NCBI GenBank assembly: GCA_905160935.1
Contig: CAJHZI010000073.1
Span: forward strand, 62,001 to 126,000
DNA: 64,000 nt
DNA from: Enchytraeus crypticus
Taxonomy: Eukaryota; Annelida; Clitellata; Enchytraeida; Enchytraeidae
Direction: 5' to 3'
Below, one piece after another: positions 55,558 through 64,000 of this stretch (positions are counted from its first letter, which is position 1; each line of letters begins with the position of its first letter). Below the pieces are notes generated by a model. It saw only the letters and a program-made list of their open reading frames with translations. It searched no databases and was not told where the DNA came from. Both the position numbers and the translations under genes were made by a program.

Positions 55558-58347
55558 TCAAAGCGCGTAGCAGTTTCTCATAAATTTGCTAAGATCAGTT
55601 TCGTTAAGCCTTTTCTTAAACGAATCTACAGAGGGAGCATTTACTGTGCTAGACGGTAGTTGGTTCCATATGCTTATACATCTATTTTTAAAGTGGTAAC
55701 GCTCAGCGTTACATCTAAAGGGTTTAGCATAAAGAGTGGCGCCATTGTTTCTTGTGATTCCACTTTTAAAAGTAAAGAAATCCTGAATAGGTAAATCAAT
55801 CAAATGGTTCATTATTTTATAGTAGGAGATTAGGTCTAGTTTAATTCGACGAAGTTCAAGTGGTTCAGCATCAAGTAATTTTAATCTATGGGGGTAAGGA
55901 TATTCTTTTAGTCCAAAAAGTCGTTTGGTAAATCTTTTTTGCACTGATTCAATTAGGTCGATATCTTGCTTTCGATAGGGTGACCAAAGATTTGAACAGT
56001 ACTCTAATATTGGGCGGATAAATACACTGAAAGCTTTAAACAGCAAGGTTTTATCTTTTGACTTAAAGGAATTTAGTATAATTGCCGCCTTTCTACGTGC
56101 CTTATTACATAGGGACTGGATATGTGATGAAAAGGAAAGATCCTGTGAAAATAGGATTCCTAAGTCAGTAATCTCGTCTACTCTTAACAAGGAGACTGAC
56201 CCAAGTATGTAGTTGTACTCTATTAAAGGACCTCTACTATTACTGAAATATATAACTTGACATTTGTTGCAAGCAAGCTCCAATTGCCATTCTTTAGCCC
56301 AATGAAGGATATTATTTAAATTTTGTTGAAGGGATTCACAGACAGCAGGTGATTTTATACATGAAAAGAGTTTTGCATCATCTGCAAACAGATGAAGGGT
56401 GTTAATATCGGGACAACTATCACACATGTCATTTATATAGATTAGGAACAGTATAGGTTCAAGTACGCTACCTTGAGGTACACCACTGCTTACAGGTGCC
56501 CAGTTGGAGTAGTGCTTGTTTAATTTTACTTTTTGAAATCTGTTAACTAAGAAAGATTTAAGCCAACTAAGAAGATTTCCTCCGATACCGTATTTTTGCA
56601 ATTTAAAAAGCAATTTTGTGTGAACTATACTGTCGAATGCTTTAGAAAAGTCAAGATAAATTGAGTCTACCTGAGACATTTTTCCTACAAATTCTGACAT
56701 ATTGTGAAAGTATTTAAGTAATTGGCTATTTGTGGATTTTCTAGGTAAGAAACCGAATTGCCTTGGATAAATTAAGTGATTTGATAATAAGTGTGAGAGA
56801 ATCTGATTTTTGATAATTCTTTCCATAATTTTGCAAACAATGGAGGTTAACGATATGGGGCGATAGTTTTTTGGATCAGATTTATGGCCCTTTCTAAAAA
56901 TGGAGACAATAATAGAATTTTTCCATGCTGAGGGAATTTCACCAAAATCCATTGACTGCTTAAATAAATATGAAAGAGGTCTAGATAAAACTGCTATGAG
57001 TTTTTTGAGCGGCGTTGATGGGAGACAGTCGAAACCTGGAGAGCTACTAGGTTTTGATTTTTTTATGCTATCAAAAACAGTCATCTCTGAGAAATGTATG
57101 TCATTTAGGAAAACAAAATTTCCATTGTTTCTGGAAACTTCAAAATGGGGCATAGTTTTATTATCTTGTGTGAAAACAGAACAGAAGTGGTCATTCAATA
57201 TGGAGGCTTTTTCGCTATCTGAATATGCTAATAGGCCATTAGAATTTGGTACTGATAGAGCTGGAATGTTTTCCTTTACAGAGTTTCTGTTTTTGACGTA
57301 CAGATAGAAATTCTTAAGGCATTTACTTTCAATTAATTTTTGTTCAATATTAACGTCATTCATAAATATTGCCTTTTTTAGTTCGCTTGAGCAACTTTTG
57401 AAGTAATTTTTATTTTTATTTGTGCGCAGAGATTTGAAAGATCGCCATGCCTTTAATTTTTTACTCATAAGTCTTTTTATACTTTTTGATGGGGTAAACC
57501 GTCCAAATGCATTTTTTGTACGGCGAGCTTTTAAAAGTGGTCGTCCAAAGTATCTTTGTTTGTTAAATTTCTTTAGTTTTTTTAAAGGAATAAACAATTG
57601 GAAAAACTTATCTAAAGTGTTGCAAAAAGAAAACCAACATTCATCCATGGAGGAGCATTCGTAGAAAATGGATCTCCAGTCAAATGTAGATAAAGAAGCC
57701 TTCAGATCGGCCCAGTTTGCTCTTTGGTAGTCATAATTTGAAAAGTTAAAATTTTCGCCACTTTTATGAGGTGGGGATTTTGGAAGTATTGTTTCAGGAG
57801 ATAATTCGAGGACTATATCAAAGAGTAAAGTCAAATGGTCGCTGCAGCCTATAGGTGCAGTAGATGAAATATTTGTAATCTGAGAGGGATTATTCGCTAA
57901 GATTAGATCCAGAATGTTATGGTCTCGTGTAGGAATAGTAACTAGCTGTTCAAAACTGTTATTTGTAAAGTAACTAATTAATTCAATGTAAATTTTTTGA
58001 TTAGGGGAGGCCTTATTTTTCCAGTCCATTAAGGGAAGATTGAAGTCACCCACAATGCATATGGGGAGGTTTGTGTTAGTAATGTACTTTAGAGCTTCTA
58101 TGGTTAGGTGACACGTATCAATATCTTGAATCTTGTCTGGGGGATAGTAGGCTACGACCAGTCTAAAGCCCTCATTTTGATTTGCGAAAACATTGATAAC
58201 TAAGATTTCAAGATTATTAAAACGCGAGGGTAGGTCCATGCGTTCGTAAGAAAGGCCATTTTTTAATCTACAAAAAATGGCTACTCCACCTCCACGTCTA
58301 CCAACTCTATCGTTTCTAAAAATGCTAAAATCACTACCACAGATCAT
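55558..58347 (-). CDS. CR1-type ORF2: endonuclease-reverse transcriptase
   Basis: 929 codons open. It nicks target DNA and copies the element's RNA in place. Endonuclease: GRRGGGVAIF (residues ~16-25), CIVGDFNLPLMDW (~97-109), APIGCSDHLTLLFD (~164-177). RT: KNYRPISLTSIVCKIMERII (~492-511), QFGFLPRKSTNSQL (~530-543), YLDFSKAFDSI (~564-574), SSGVPQGSVLEPILFLIYIN (~620-639, with E where G is usual), LHLFADDAKLF (~651-661, catalytic FADD), then the thumb and C-terminal part (FSAFVFIRPILEYCSNLWSP-like). The real N-terminus lies further upstream: codons for NLRSVTNKISELNL and KTWLNEVI at about 58470-58360 are separated from this frame by two one-base shifts. Retroelement-encoded; not a host gene. 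Confidence 0.93.
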   Translation of the reverse strand: MICGSDFSIFRNDRVGRRGGGVAIFCRLKNGLSYERMDLPSRFNNLEILVINVFANQNEGFRLVVAYYPPDKIQDIDTCHLTIEALKYITNTNLPICIVGDFNLPLMDWKNKASPNQKIYIELISYFTNNSFEQLVTIPTRDHNILDLILANNPSQITNISSTAPIGCSDHLTLLFDIVLELSPETILPKSPPHKSGENFNFSNYDYQRANWADLKASLSTFDWRSIFYECSSMDECWFSFCNTLDKFFQLFIPLKKLKKFNKQRYFGRPLLKARRTKNAFGRFTPSKSIKRLMSKKLKAWRSFKSLRTNKNKNYFKSCSSELKKAIFMNDVNIEQKLIESKCLKNFYLYVKNRNSVKENIPALSVPNSNGLLAYSDSEKASILNDHFCSVFTQDNKTMPHFEVSRNNGNFVFLNDIHFSEMTVFDSIKKSKPSSSPGFDCLPSTPLKKLIAVLSRPLSYLFKQSMDFGEIPSAWKNSIIVSIFRKGHKSDPKNYRPISLTSIVCKIMERIIKNQILSHLLSNHLIYPRQFGFLPRKSTNSQLLKYFHNMSEFVGKMSQVDSIYLDFSKAFDSIVHTKLLFKLQKYGIGGNLLSWLKSFLVNRFQKVKLNKHYSNWAPVSSGVPQGSVLEPILFLIYINDMCDSCPDINTLHLFADDAKLFSCIKSPAVCESLQQNLNNILHWAKEWQLELACNKCQVIYFSNSRGPLIEYNYILGSVSLLRVDEITDLGILFSQDLSFSSHIQSLCNKARRKAAIILNSFKSKDKTLLFKAFSVFIRPILEYCSNLWSPYRKQDIDLIESVQKRFTKRLFGLKEYPYPHRLKLLDAEPLELRRIKLDLISYYKIMNHLIDLPIQDFFTFKSGITRNNGATLYAKPFRCNAERYHFKNRCISIWNQLPSSTVNAPSVDSFKKRLNETDLSKFMRNCYAL

Positions 58348-58618
58348 ATTATCTACAAATCACTTCATTTAACCAAGTTTTACACAAGCATGCTATATCA
58401 TATATATATTTAGGTCAGATATAAATAAATTGAGTTCAGAAATTTTATTTGTTACACTACGTAGGTTAGAAAATAAGCATTTAATTATACAATTAGACGT
58501 GGCATTTGGGACAGAGACATTTGTAGCATCGTAGGGTGTGGCAGTTGGTGTAGTTTGGGATGTGGGGGACTGGAGCGGCTGTTGTTTGAAGGAGTCGTGG
58601 AGACAAGGTAGGCGACCA
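58348..58618 (-). pseudogene. broken N-terminus of CR1 ORF2
   Basis: 58560-58400 reads PNATSNCIIKCLFSNLRSVT and NKISELNLFISDLNIYM, then a frame change to DIACLCKTWLNEVI (about 58400-58365). A second change gives DNMICGS, entering the main frame at 58347. These are the first strands of the endonuclease, including the ETW-type block here read KTW. Two small indels account for everything. Confidence 0.8.
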
Positions 58619-58620
58619 AG

Positions 58621-59808
58621 TCAATTGGCACTGAGAGTGTCTACGTCAGTATCAAGATGCACAGGTTGAGAAGTATTTGAGGTGGTTGCAGTGGGGGCAA
58701 ATGAGGCAGGTGTAATAGGTTTAGGAGGGTTTGAAGTAGAAGATTTAGTAGGTCTTTGAGATGAGAAGGAAGCCGCTGACGGGTTGAGTGATCTGCTGTA
58801 TCCACGAGTTTGCGAGGAAGATAGAGGAGGAAATTCCCTTGAATTTTGGAGGTTAGGTGCAGGGCTTACATTAGGCTGAGGAAGACGTTGAGTCTGATTT
58901 CCTCTACTAGTAGGATTGTACGATCTGTGGATCGGCGCGTTACTGGGGCCAAGCGCATGGCCACGTTTGGCTAGACGTTTCTGGTACTGTCTTTTACTTT
59001 CATCGGGAGATAAGTGAGGATTGATGTAGACATGCGCTGATACATAAGGGTCTTGGGAACGTCGGAGTTTCCTCGCTTGGTTACATAGGTGGGTGGCATC
59101 CTCTTCAGATGCGAGTCCTACTAGTAGGCGACGAGGTGGTTTGGAGGGATCGGGATTACCCAGTCGTTTAGTGAATAGGATGCGTGGTGTGAAGTTGAGC
59201 TTAATAGAGCATAGGTCCATGACAGTTGTTTTATCTGGAGAGGAGTTGTTTGAGGGCATTTCTTTGATCCCGCTTACAAGAATGTTCTTCCTTCTATTAA
59301 GTGAAATCTTAACTTCACTTGCAATGGTTTTCTTCACCTCGATCCAGTTATTATCGCTTGATATATTGAGTGATCGGTCGGTTCTGACTGCCGAGTTTGC
59401 ATTATCATTTTCAACTATTCTGTGAGAGGATTCCTTTAGGGTTTCAATAGTAGATTTTACGGAGTCAAACTCATGACTAAAAGAAGTAATTTGTTTATCC
59501 AATTCTGGTCCCTTGAGAAACTTAGATTTGAGTAGCGCTTTGCAATCAGAGCAGGTCCACCCTAGAAGACTGACTAGTTGCAGAACTAAGTCCGTGTGAG
59601 AAATGGTTATGCCACAGCATTTTAAGTGGGCGTTTTTGTTGCATAGGAAACATGTTAGCTGGTTAGACCCTGATTCCTTGCATACTTAGCAGGTAGTGGA
59701 TTGCGAAGCTGTTACCTTCTGTTTTCCTTTCTTTGACGGTTTTCTAAGGAACTGAGCCGAATCGTCTTTTATGGGGCTAAGATTGTCTAGAGAACGAACT
59801 CTCTTCAT
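58621..59808 (-). pseudogene. CR1-type ORF1 with PHD-like zinc finger, one stop codon
   Basis: It begins at ATG 59808-59806 (MKRVRSLDNLSPIKDD). A Cys/His cluster at about 59694-59545 reads C-x2-C (interrupted by TAA at 59688-59686), then TCFLCNKNAHLKCCGI and GWTCSDCK: a C-x2-C...C-x2-C...H-x2-C...C-x2-C pattern of PHD type. A coiled-coil-like stretch (HEFDSVKSTIETLKES), a segment with KNILVSGIKEMPSN and LCSIKLNFTPRILFTKRLGN (RRM/trans-like), and a Pro/Ser-rich tail follow; the stop is TGA at 58623-58621. The single stop looks like CAA changed to TAA. ORF1 proteins bind the element RNA. Confidence 0.82.
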
Positions 59809-59850
59809 TCCAGAGATAGAATTAATCAACGTGATCTGCCGAGACTGTCT

Positions 59851-60345
59851 TATACTATAATGATGTAACTAACGGTTACTCAAGCGTGACCGAGCTGTAA
59901 CTCATGAACGGGATGATTTATAAGAGTTGTAAACCAGTTAGCATGCGATGGAAATAGGTTTTTCCTACTACAGGTGAGTATCGAGATCAAAGTTCATCCA
60001 AGTACGAGTTGGTAAATCAGAATATTAATATTTTTGTAAATCACCGAGTGTGACTTAAAATCAATAACTAGTGTAGACGCGCTACAAGCTGGAGTACAAT
60101 ACTGTACGAAAACTATATTGGTATCTATCTGAACTTAGCTTAAAAATAATAAAATTGTCGAGTGAAAAGAAATATAACTTGTAAACAAACAGTGTTTACC
60201 CGTGAAATTCTTAATCTATTATTGTTTGTTTTTTATAATTATAATAATAATTATTATTATTAAAATGCGGACTTTCTTTTATTATGCGTAGCAATTTCCT
60301 GCTCTATGCTTCGAGCTTATTGGGACAGTCTCTACAATTTCACCT
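59851..60345. other. CR1 5' leader and flank, nothing else recognised
   Basis: The upstream end of the CR1 could not be fixed. ATA/ATT runs occur at 60237-60262. Confidence 0.4.
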
Positions 60346-60534
60346 TCAGCACCATAGCTTAATGTTTCGACTTGACTTCGTCTGGATTATCACATTCCAA
60401 TAGGCCCCTGTGTCTTTAACTGTCATATCCAAGTGCGTAAAAATATTGGGCGAATTGATGGGAGTAACTGCAGCTAGCATTCGCGCATACATTGCAGAAT
60501 CTAACATTACACAGTTTTTAGCATGTCCAATCAC
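60346..60534 (-). pseudogene. short frame in Polinton-like remnant
   Basis: 62 codons: IGHAKNCVMLDSAMYARMLA, then NIFTHLDMTVKDTGAYWNVI. The wording (a leading AKN block, then a helix with LDxxM and a YWNVI end) resembles a small uncharacterised protein found beside capsid genes in Polinton-like elements; this is from memory. It is on the same strand and just downstream of the ATPase-like sequence. Confidence 0.35.
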
Positions 60535-60722
60535 GAGCTGTGGCCACTTCGCAGACCTAGCATCGAAACAATGAGATCTAGCAAGGCTCCTAAAAATCCA
60601 CCACTCTGAATGATTTTCTTCTTTCTATCTAAGCTAACTTTACGTTTAACGAGTTAGCGCACTCTTCCTGCGTCGAGCTAAGACAAGCTTTTGTTTTTTA
60701 TTGCAGGCAACAAATTTTAAGC

Positions 60723-60941
60723 TCACTCGCACATGCAATTTATAGAGTTCATATTTAAATTTCGTTTTAACCAATCCTTTCTCCGCGTCTCGCTAGATCT
60801 ATAAAGTAATCTCAACTTTGAAGCCTGCTCTCTAATTCTACGAGACAAATTGATCAGTCGACATCCAAACTGAATTGAATGTTGAGGATAATCCCTCCTT
60901 CTGTTTCGACACGTAGACGAATTGAGGAGCTTCATCTGCAA
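60723..60941 (-). pseudogene. basic small-protein remnant of Polinton-like element
   Basis: 72 codons, strongly basic, with RRIREQASKLRLLYRSSETR and RKDWLKRNLNMNSINCMCE. This resembles the N-terminal half of a small basic protein common in Polinton/adintovirus-like elements. It ends prematurely, and it immediately follows the ATPase-like sequence on the same strand. Function in the family is not known to me with certainty. Confidence 0.45.
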
Positions 60942-60959
60942 AAATGTTTGTTCTGACCC

Positions 60960-61471
60960 TTAATTGTTCATCAGTGAGGAACAATTGTTATATGGGCATT
61001 GTTCGATAAATAAATAACCACAAGGCCACGCACTAGCATCTTTTAAGGCGTCTTCGATTAACTTGCCTCATGGAAACTTTTGTCTACCTAGTACAACAAA
61101 CTGTCGTACATCTCCTGGGTGTTTGACGAGTACTATGTAATGTGAGTTTAGGTTCATGGTTCTGTAGTGTTTGGAGCTGTGAAAAATGTTTGTGTTAGAA
61201 ATAGTACTGAAATGTTTCTGTGATGACTGCCTTTTGTAAATATTTGTGCAACTTAATCGTTTGCCTAATTCATAAAATCGTTTATAACTAGTAAGATGCG
61301 CTTTGAACCAGCAAACTCTTTTACATCGCTTAACTCGTAAAAATTCTCCATCACATTCTCATCGCTATACTTTTGCGCTCGCTTGTGCTCTACATTTTTA
61401 TAGATAGTGCTGGGTGTATTTATATCGTTGTCGGTTATAAAATACTCGAAACAGCAGCATAGCACGAACAA
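60960..61471 (-). pseudogene. Polinton/Maverick-like packaging ATPase remnant
   Basis: Open frame 61471-61265 ends in KRILLVINDFMN, a Walker-B-like strand (hydrophobic run then ND). Two bases out of frame the sequence continues with NTNIFHSSKHYRTMNLNSHY-IVLVKH (about 61200-61120), GDVRQFVVLGRQKFP, a stop, then KLIEDALKDASAWPCGYLFI (about 61075-61000). This order matches the C-terminal half of the FtsK/HerA-type genome-packaging ATPases of Polintons and related virus-like elements. The P-loop half is absent. At least one frameshift and two stops make it a relic of an integrated virus-like transposon. Confidence 0.65.
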
Positions 61472-61556
61472 TATTTTTAAAATTTACGAACATCCAGAAA
61501 CAATTCAATGTGAAAATTGAATTGTTTCTGGATGTTCGTAAATTTTAAAAATATTG
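61469..61556. repeat. perfect hairpin: 41-bp arms, 6-nt loop
   Basis: 61469-61509 is the exact reverse complement of 61516-61556; the loop is GTGAAA. It lies between the ATPase-like frame and the next upstream frame and includes the ends of both open frames. Perfect identity over 41 bp in otherwise decayed sequence means it is recent or an assembly/library artefact. Confidence 0.97.
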
Positions 61557-61745
61557 AAGAGCTCTTCTCTTTACGAGCTTCGATCAGTCCCTCGACGAAA
61601 CTACGTTCAGGTCCATTTATCTTTTCCAACTTCTCAGCCTTATCTTCCAGACTCATCATCAAAGCCTTGTGTTCAGCCTTTTAGCCGCAGTCTGTAGTTT
61701 GGTTACGCTGGAGGAAAGGAAATGACTAGCGGGTGTAGCAGAACG
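61477..61745 (-). pseudogene. unrecognised helical frame next to ATPase remnant
   Basis: Open frame 61662-61477 reads MMSLEDKAEKLEKINGPERS, FVEGLIEARKEKSSSIF. An overlapping frame upstream reads SVTKLQTAAKRLNTRL. Charged, heptad-like, possibly coiled coil. The last ~14 codons come from the hairpin. Either the N-terminal flank of the Polinton-like relic or a separate element gene; no family recognised. Confidence 0.35.
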
Positions 61746-61789
61746 ATATCTTTGTTCGACTATCTTTCATTTATACCGTATGATTTTTC

Positions 61790-62300
61790 CTCGCGGGAAT
61801 GATTGGTAAAGGCATAACCTTGGCCTCCTGCTGGATTCGAACCGAATCTAGGCCTTCCATATGTGGATTGCTCAGCTCTCACCAACACTTCATGTTTTTG
61901 TTGGTTAAGACCTCCCTTACCTCCCACTGAGCTGATGTGGATCTCTGGGTATGGCTTGGTAAGGTGTTTTGGCCAGAGATCCTTGTGGCGAAACTTGGAC
62001 ATTTGTTTCAGCCACCTGGGTTTTCCTAAATGCTGGACGGCCTAAACATTTAGCCTCCTCCAGTTCTACGGGATTTCTGGTACCATTATTTGACGAATGT
62101 CCGACTTGTGTGTGACTGATACCGTTGTTACTACAGGCGAGAAGACCTTCCTCTCTAGCTTGTGCTAGGACTATGGCCTCGGCCCTACCTGTGGGTTCTT
62201 GGGAATCTGATGCTCGTGCCAGGGTATCACGGCTCAGACCGGTGGTAAATCCCATTTTCGATGTCGACGATGATGGCGATTGTGGACGACTATCCTTACT
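61790..62300. repeat. GC-rich repeat-like block with a B-box-like word
   Basis: Composition changes sharply from the AT-rich flanks. On - both 62255-61917 and 62002-61760 stay open, with SNPAGGQG and GRPRFGSN at the B-box-like GGTTCGAATCC (about 61845-61835). Open frames of this kind often come from GC-rich interspersed repeats rather than proteins; a host exon is possible but no splice-bordered domain was recognised. Confidence 0.4.
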
Positions 62301-63351
62301 ACAGCCGACCTGCCCCCTTAAATCTGTTAATAAATTATGGAGTAATAGTTATTTGATTGGATTGATGGAAACGATTGATTGGCGACCGCGAATTGAGTAC
62401 TTTGATTGGGAATTAAGAACAAAAGAATTATTGGCAACTTCAAATATCTAATGTGTATTGGGTGGTATTCTTACTCTACTAGCATATAAATTACCTTAAT
62501 CTCCCATTTGTATATTTTGTGTATCGCAAGGCTTTGTATTCTTGGGTTTTTTTCTGTGCTTGCTCAACTAACAGTAATATCAAAGGAAGCCCTTTAATTA
62601 TTACACATTATGCACTACAACGAATTTTTTGGCTTTACACGAGATACGGATATTACGATAAATCTTCAAAGTTTAGTTATGTATCGATATAAAGCTTGAA
62701 CAGTTTGAATTATAAACAACCACACAATACTTAGAAGGAAGTAAAATACTGGAAATATGTATGTACAGTAATTGCATCTGATTGGATTGAATTACTTAGA
62801 ATTACATTGTCTAGTCGACTTCCAGAGAAAAGTTTCTTCTGTTCTCTGGCGTTGACGTTGTCTACATTTATAAACTCCAAAATTTAAGATTTTACTGAAG
62901 CGACTTCTTCCTGGAACTCATATGGGAAATCTTCTAAAAATATGTTCTACTAACAGTCATTTCCCCTCGAGGAATAGGCAGGTGTTCCGAACCTAATCCT
63001 AACCCAGGCTAGGATGTCCTAACATCAAACACCAAAGTTTTATACTGAGATGAGATAAATTCTGACTGAGTGCTTCATTAATCCTTACAATATCACCTCA
63101 GTTACACGAACTCTTGTTAAATGCTCCGGAGTACCTAAGTGTAAAGGTTAGTTTGCGCGGACATACTACTGCTGTTGAGGCAACGAAGAAAAGGCAAGCA
63201 TCTAATGCTACTCGCCTTTTCTTCACATTTCAAATAAGTGAGCCAGCCTCTCTATCCCTTGCCCACTTCTGCTTCGCATATTTACTGTTTAAATAAATTA
63301 AAACAAATTATATCATCCTTTTCATCGCCCTTAGAATATCGCATTTAAAAC
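62301..63351. other. intergenic sequence, nothing recognised
   Basis: AT-rich. A short inverted pair AAAAGGCAAGC...GCCTTTTC near 63189-63222 was noticed. No gene recognised. Confidence 0.4.
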
Positions 63352-63628
63352 CGTCAAGCACCAGTTTGTAGATGGATACATCTATGTGTTCATTTAAAGT
63401 GGTGTACAGTTGCCATCTGGATTTATTTTTATTCACTTCGACAAATTAGTTTACGTTGAGAAATGCATGAAAATCTCAATCAGTCCCATTTTTAATGGCG
63501 ATTATTCGCCTTGTTGTGCAGGTATGTTGGTGCAATGGCTCCAGATTTTAGATGGATAGAAATACATTTATACGCAATTAAATTTATGCACAGTTTACAT
63601 CTGCACTTAGTTTTATTCACTTCGGAAA

Positions 63629-63723
<95 letters not shown>

Positions 63724-63753
63724 CTATACATATACATATAAAGTATATAAATG

Positions 63754-63787
<34 letters not shown>

Positions 63788-63788
63788 C

Positions 63789-63823
<35 letters not shown>

Positions 63824-63925
63824 CGTATGTGAGTATGTTTGTGTTGAAATGCAGGAAAACTCATGACCAGGCCCACTATTATTGGCGATTATTCGGCCAG
63901 TTGTGCAGATATTTTGGTGCATGTT
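63352..63925. repeat. ~180-bp tandem duplication, second unit split by (TA)n
   Basis: Unit 1 is 63352-63540; unit 2 is 63541-63630 plus 63836-63925. Shared blocks: GTAGATGGATA/TTAGATGGATA, TTTTATTCACTTCG, TGGCGATTATTCG, TTGTGCAG-TAT-TTGGTGCA. A TA/GT microsatellite of about 200 bp fills the split. Diverged about 25% by eye. Confidence 0.75.
63631..63830. repeat. (TA)n/(GT)n microsatellite
   Basis: Long TA runs, ending in GTGTGTGTGT. Confidence 0.95.
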
Positions 63926-64000
63926 AAGCCCATATTAAAGTCTTTGCACTGGCTAAAGATTAAAGAGCGTATCATTTACAAAAACAGCTTTGTTAACCTA
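63926..64000 (+). mobile_element. L2-type LINE C-terminal coding fragment, runs off the window
   Basis: The frame reads [25 protein letters not shown], the LHWLP-x-x-x-RI-x-(F/Y)K landmark after the RT in L2-like LINEs. It continues beyond the end. Confidence 0.7.

Larger units (their letters stand above)
55156..59850 (-). mobile_element. CR1-type non-LTR retrotransposon, near complete
   Basis: In order on the - strand: 5' leader (before 59808), ORF1 with a PHD-like zinc finger (59808-58621), a short junction, ORF2 with endonuclease and RT (about 58610-55558), and a ~400-bp 3' UTR ending in AATGAATAAATAAATA and AAT units. Two-ORF layout, PHD-type ORF1 and ORF2 motifs fit the CR1 group. Damage is light: one stop in ORF1 and two frameshifts at the front of ORF2. 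This is the least decayed mobile element in the window. Confidence 0.88.

Noticed and set aside
56900-57664. + strand frames of 135 and 80 codons
   Set aside because: Antisense to CR1 ORF2, which is open over the whole stretch.

Overview
This is a eukaryotic, AT-rich, intron-and-transposon-dominated window, almost certainly from an invertebrate animal. The only recognisable host gene is the 3' end of an FNDC3-type gene (fibronectin type III domain protein with a C-terminal membrane anchor). It lies on the + strand as five short exons: 2089-2342, 6784-6984, 15993-16159, 23467-23630 and 36694-37161. All five have AG/GT splice borders and phases that join without a break into 417 codons plus a stop. 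The first part of the gene lies upstream of the window. I could not place the species; the repeat mix (L2, CR1, two RTE lineages, tRNA- and 5S-derived SINEs, hAT, mariner, a Polinton remnant) is compatible with many aquatic invertebrates.

The FNDC3 introns (1-36.7 kb) are packed with repeats. One RTE lineage is BovB-like (3' end coding for ...YIPWTCQ, GA-rich tail; at least eleven copies). A second RTE lineage ends in (GAT)n. L2-type LINEs end in a conserved stem-loop followed by (ATTG)n or (ATT)n. The insertions are nested: an antisense L2 sits inside an RTE at 19.4-23.3 kb, a solo L2 tail sits inside another L2 at 27.2 kb, an 834-bp foldback element sits inside a BovB-like RTE at 32.2-33.05 kb, and a 5S-rRNA-like SINE sits inside an RTE at 4.4-4.7 kb. 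At 9.4-12.4 kb on the - strand there is a decayed gag/aspartic-protease retroelement followed on the same strand by the N-terminal half of a tRNA 2'-phosphotransferase (TPT1/KptA) domain. This is the most unusual association in the window. Just upstream of the last FNDC3 exon are three decayed tandem copies of that exon's first ~65 bp.

Downstream of FNDC3 (37.2-64 kb) there are only repeats and remnants. They include a DD37D-type mariner with both ends (37524-38520), a palindromic satellite interrupted by a SINE (40.0-40.6 kb), a complete-ended hAT with a 5-bp target duplication (41001-42955), and a nearly full-length BovB-like RTE (46518-49412). Also present are a degraded L2, a near-intact CR1-type LINE with PHD-type ORF1 and EN-RT ORF2 (about 55.2-59.85 kb, - strand), and a Polinton/Maverick-like packaging ATPase remnant with neighbouring small ORFs (60.3-61.75 kb). 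The latter contains a perfect 41-bp-arm hairpin.

Apart from FNDC3 no gene looks functional. The CR1 ORF2 and the L2 copies are the least decayed mobile sequences and mark the most recent activity.
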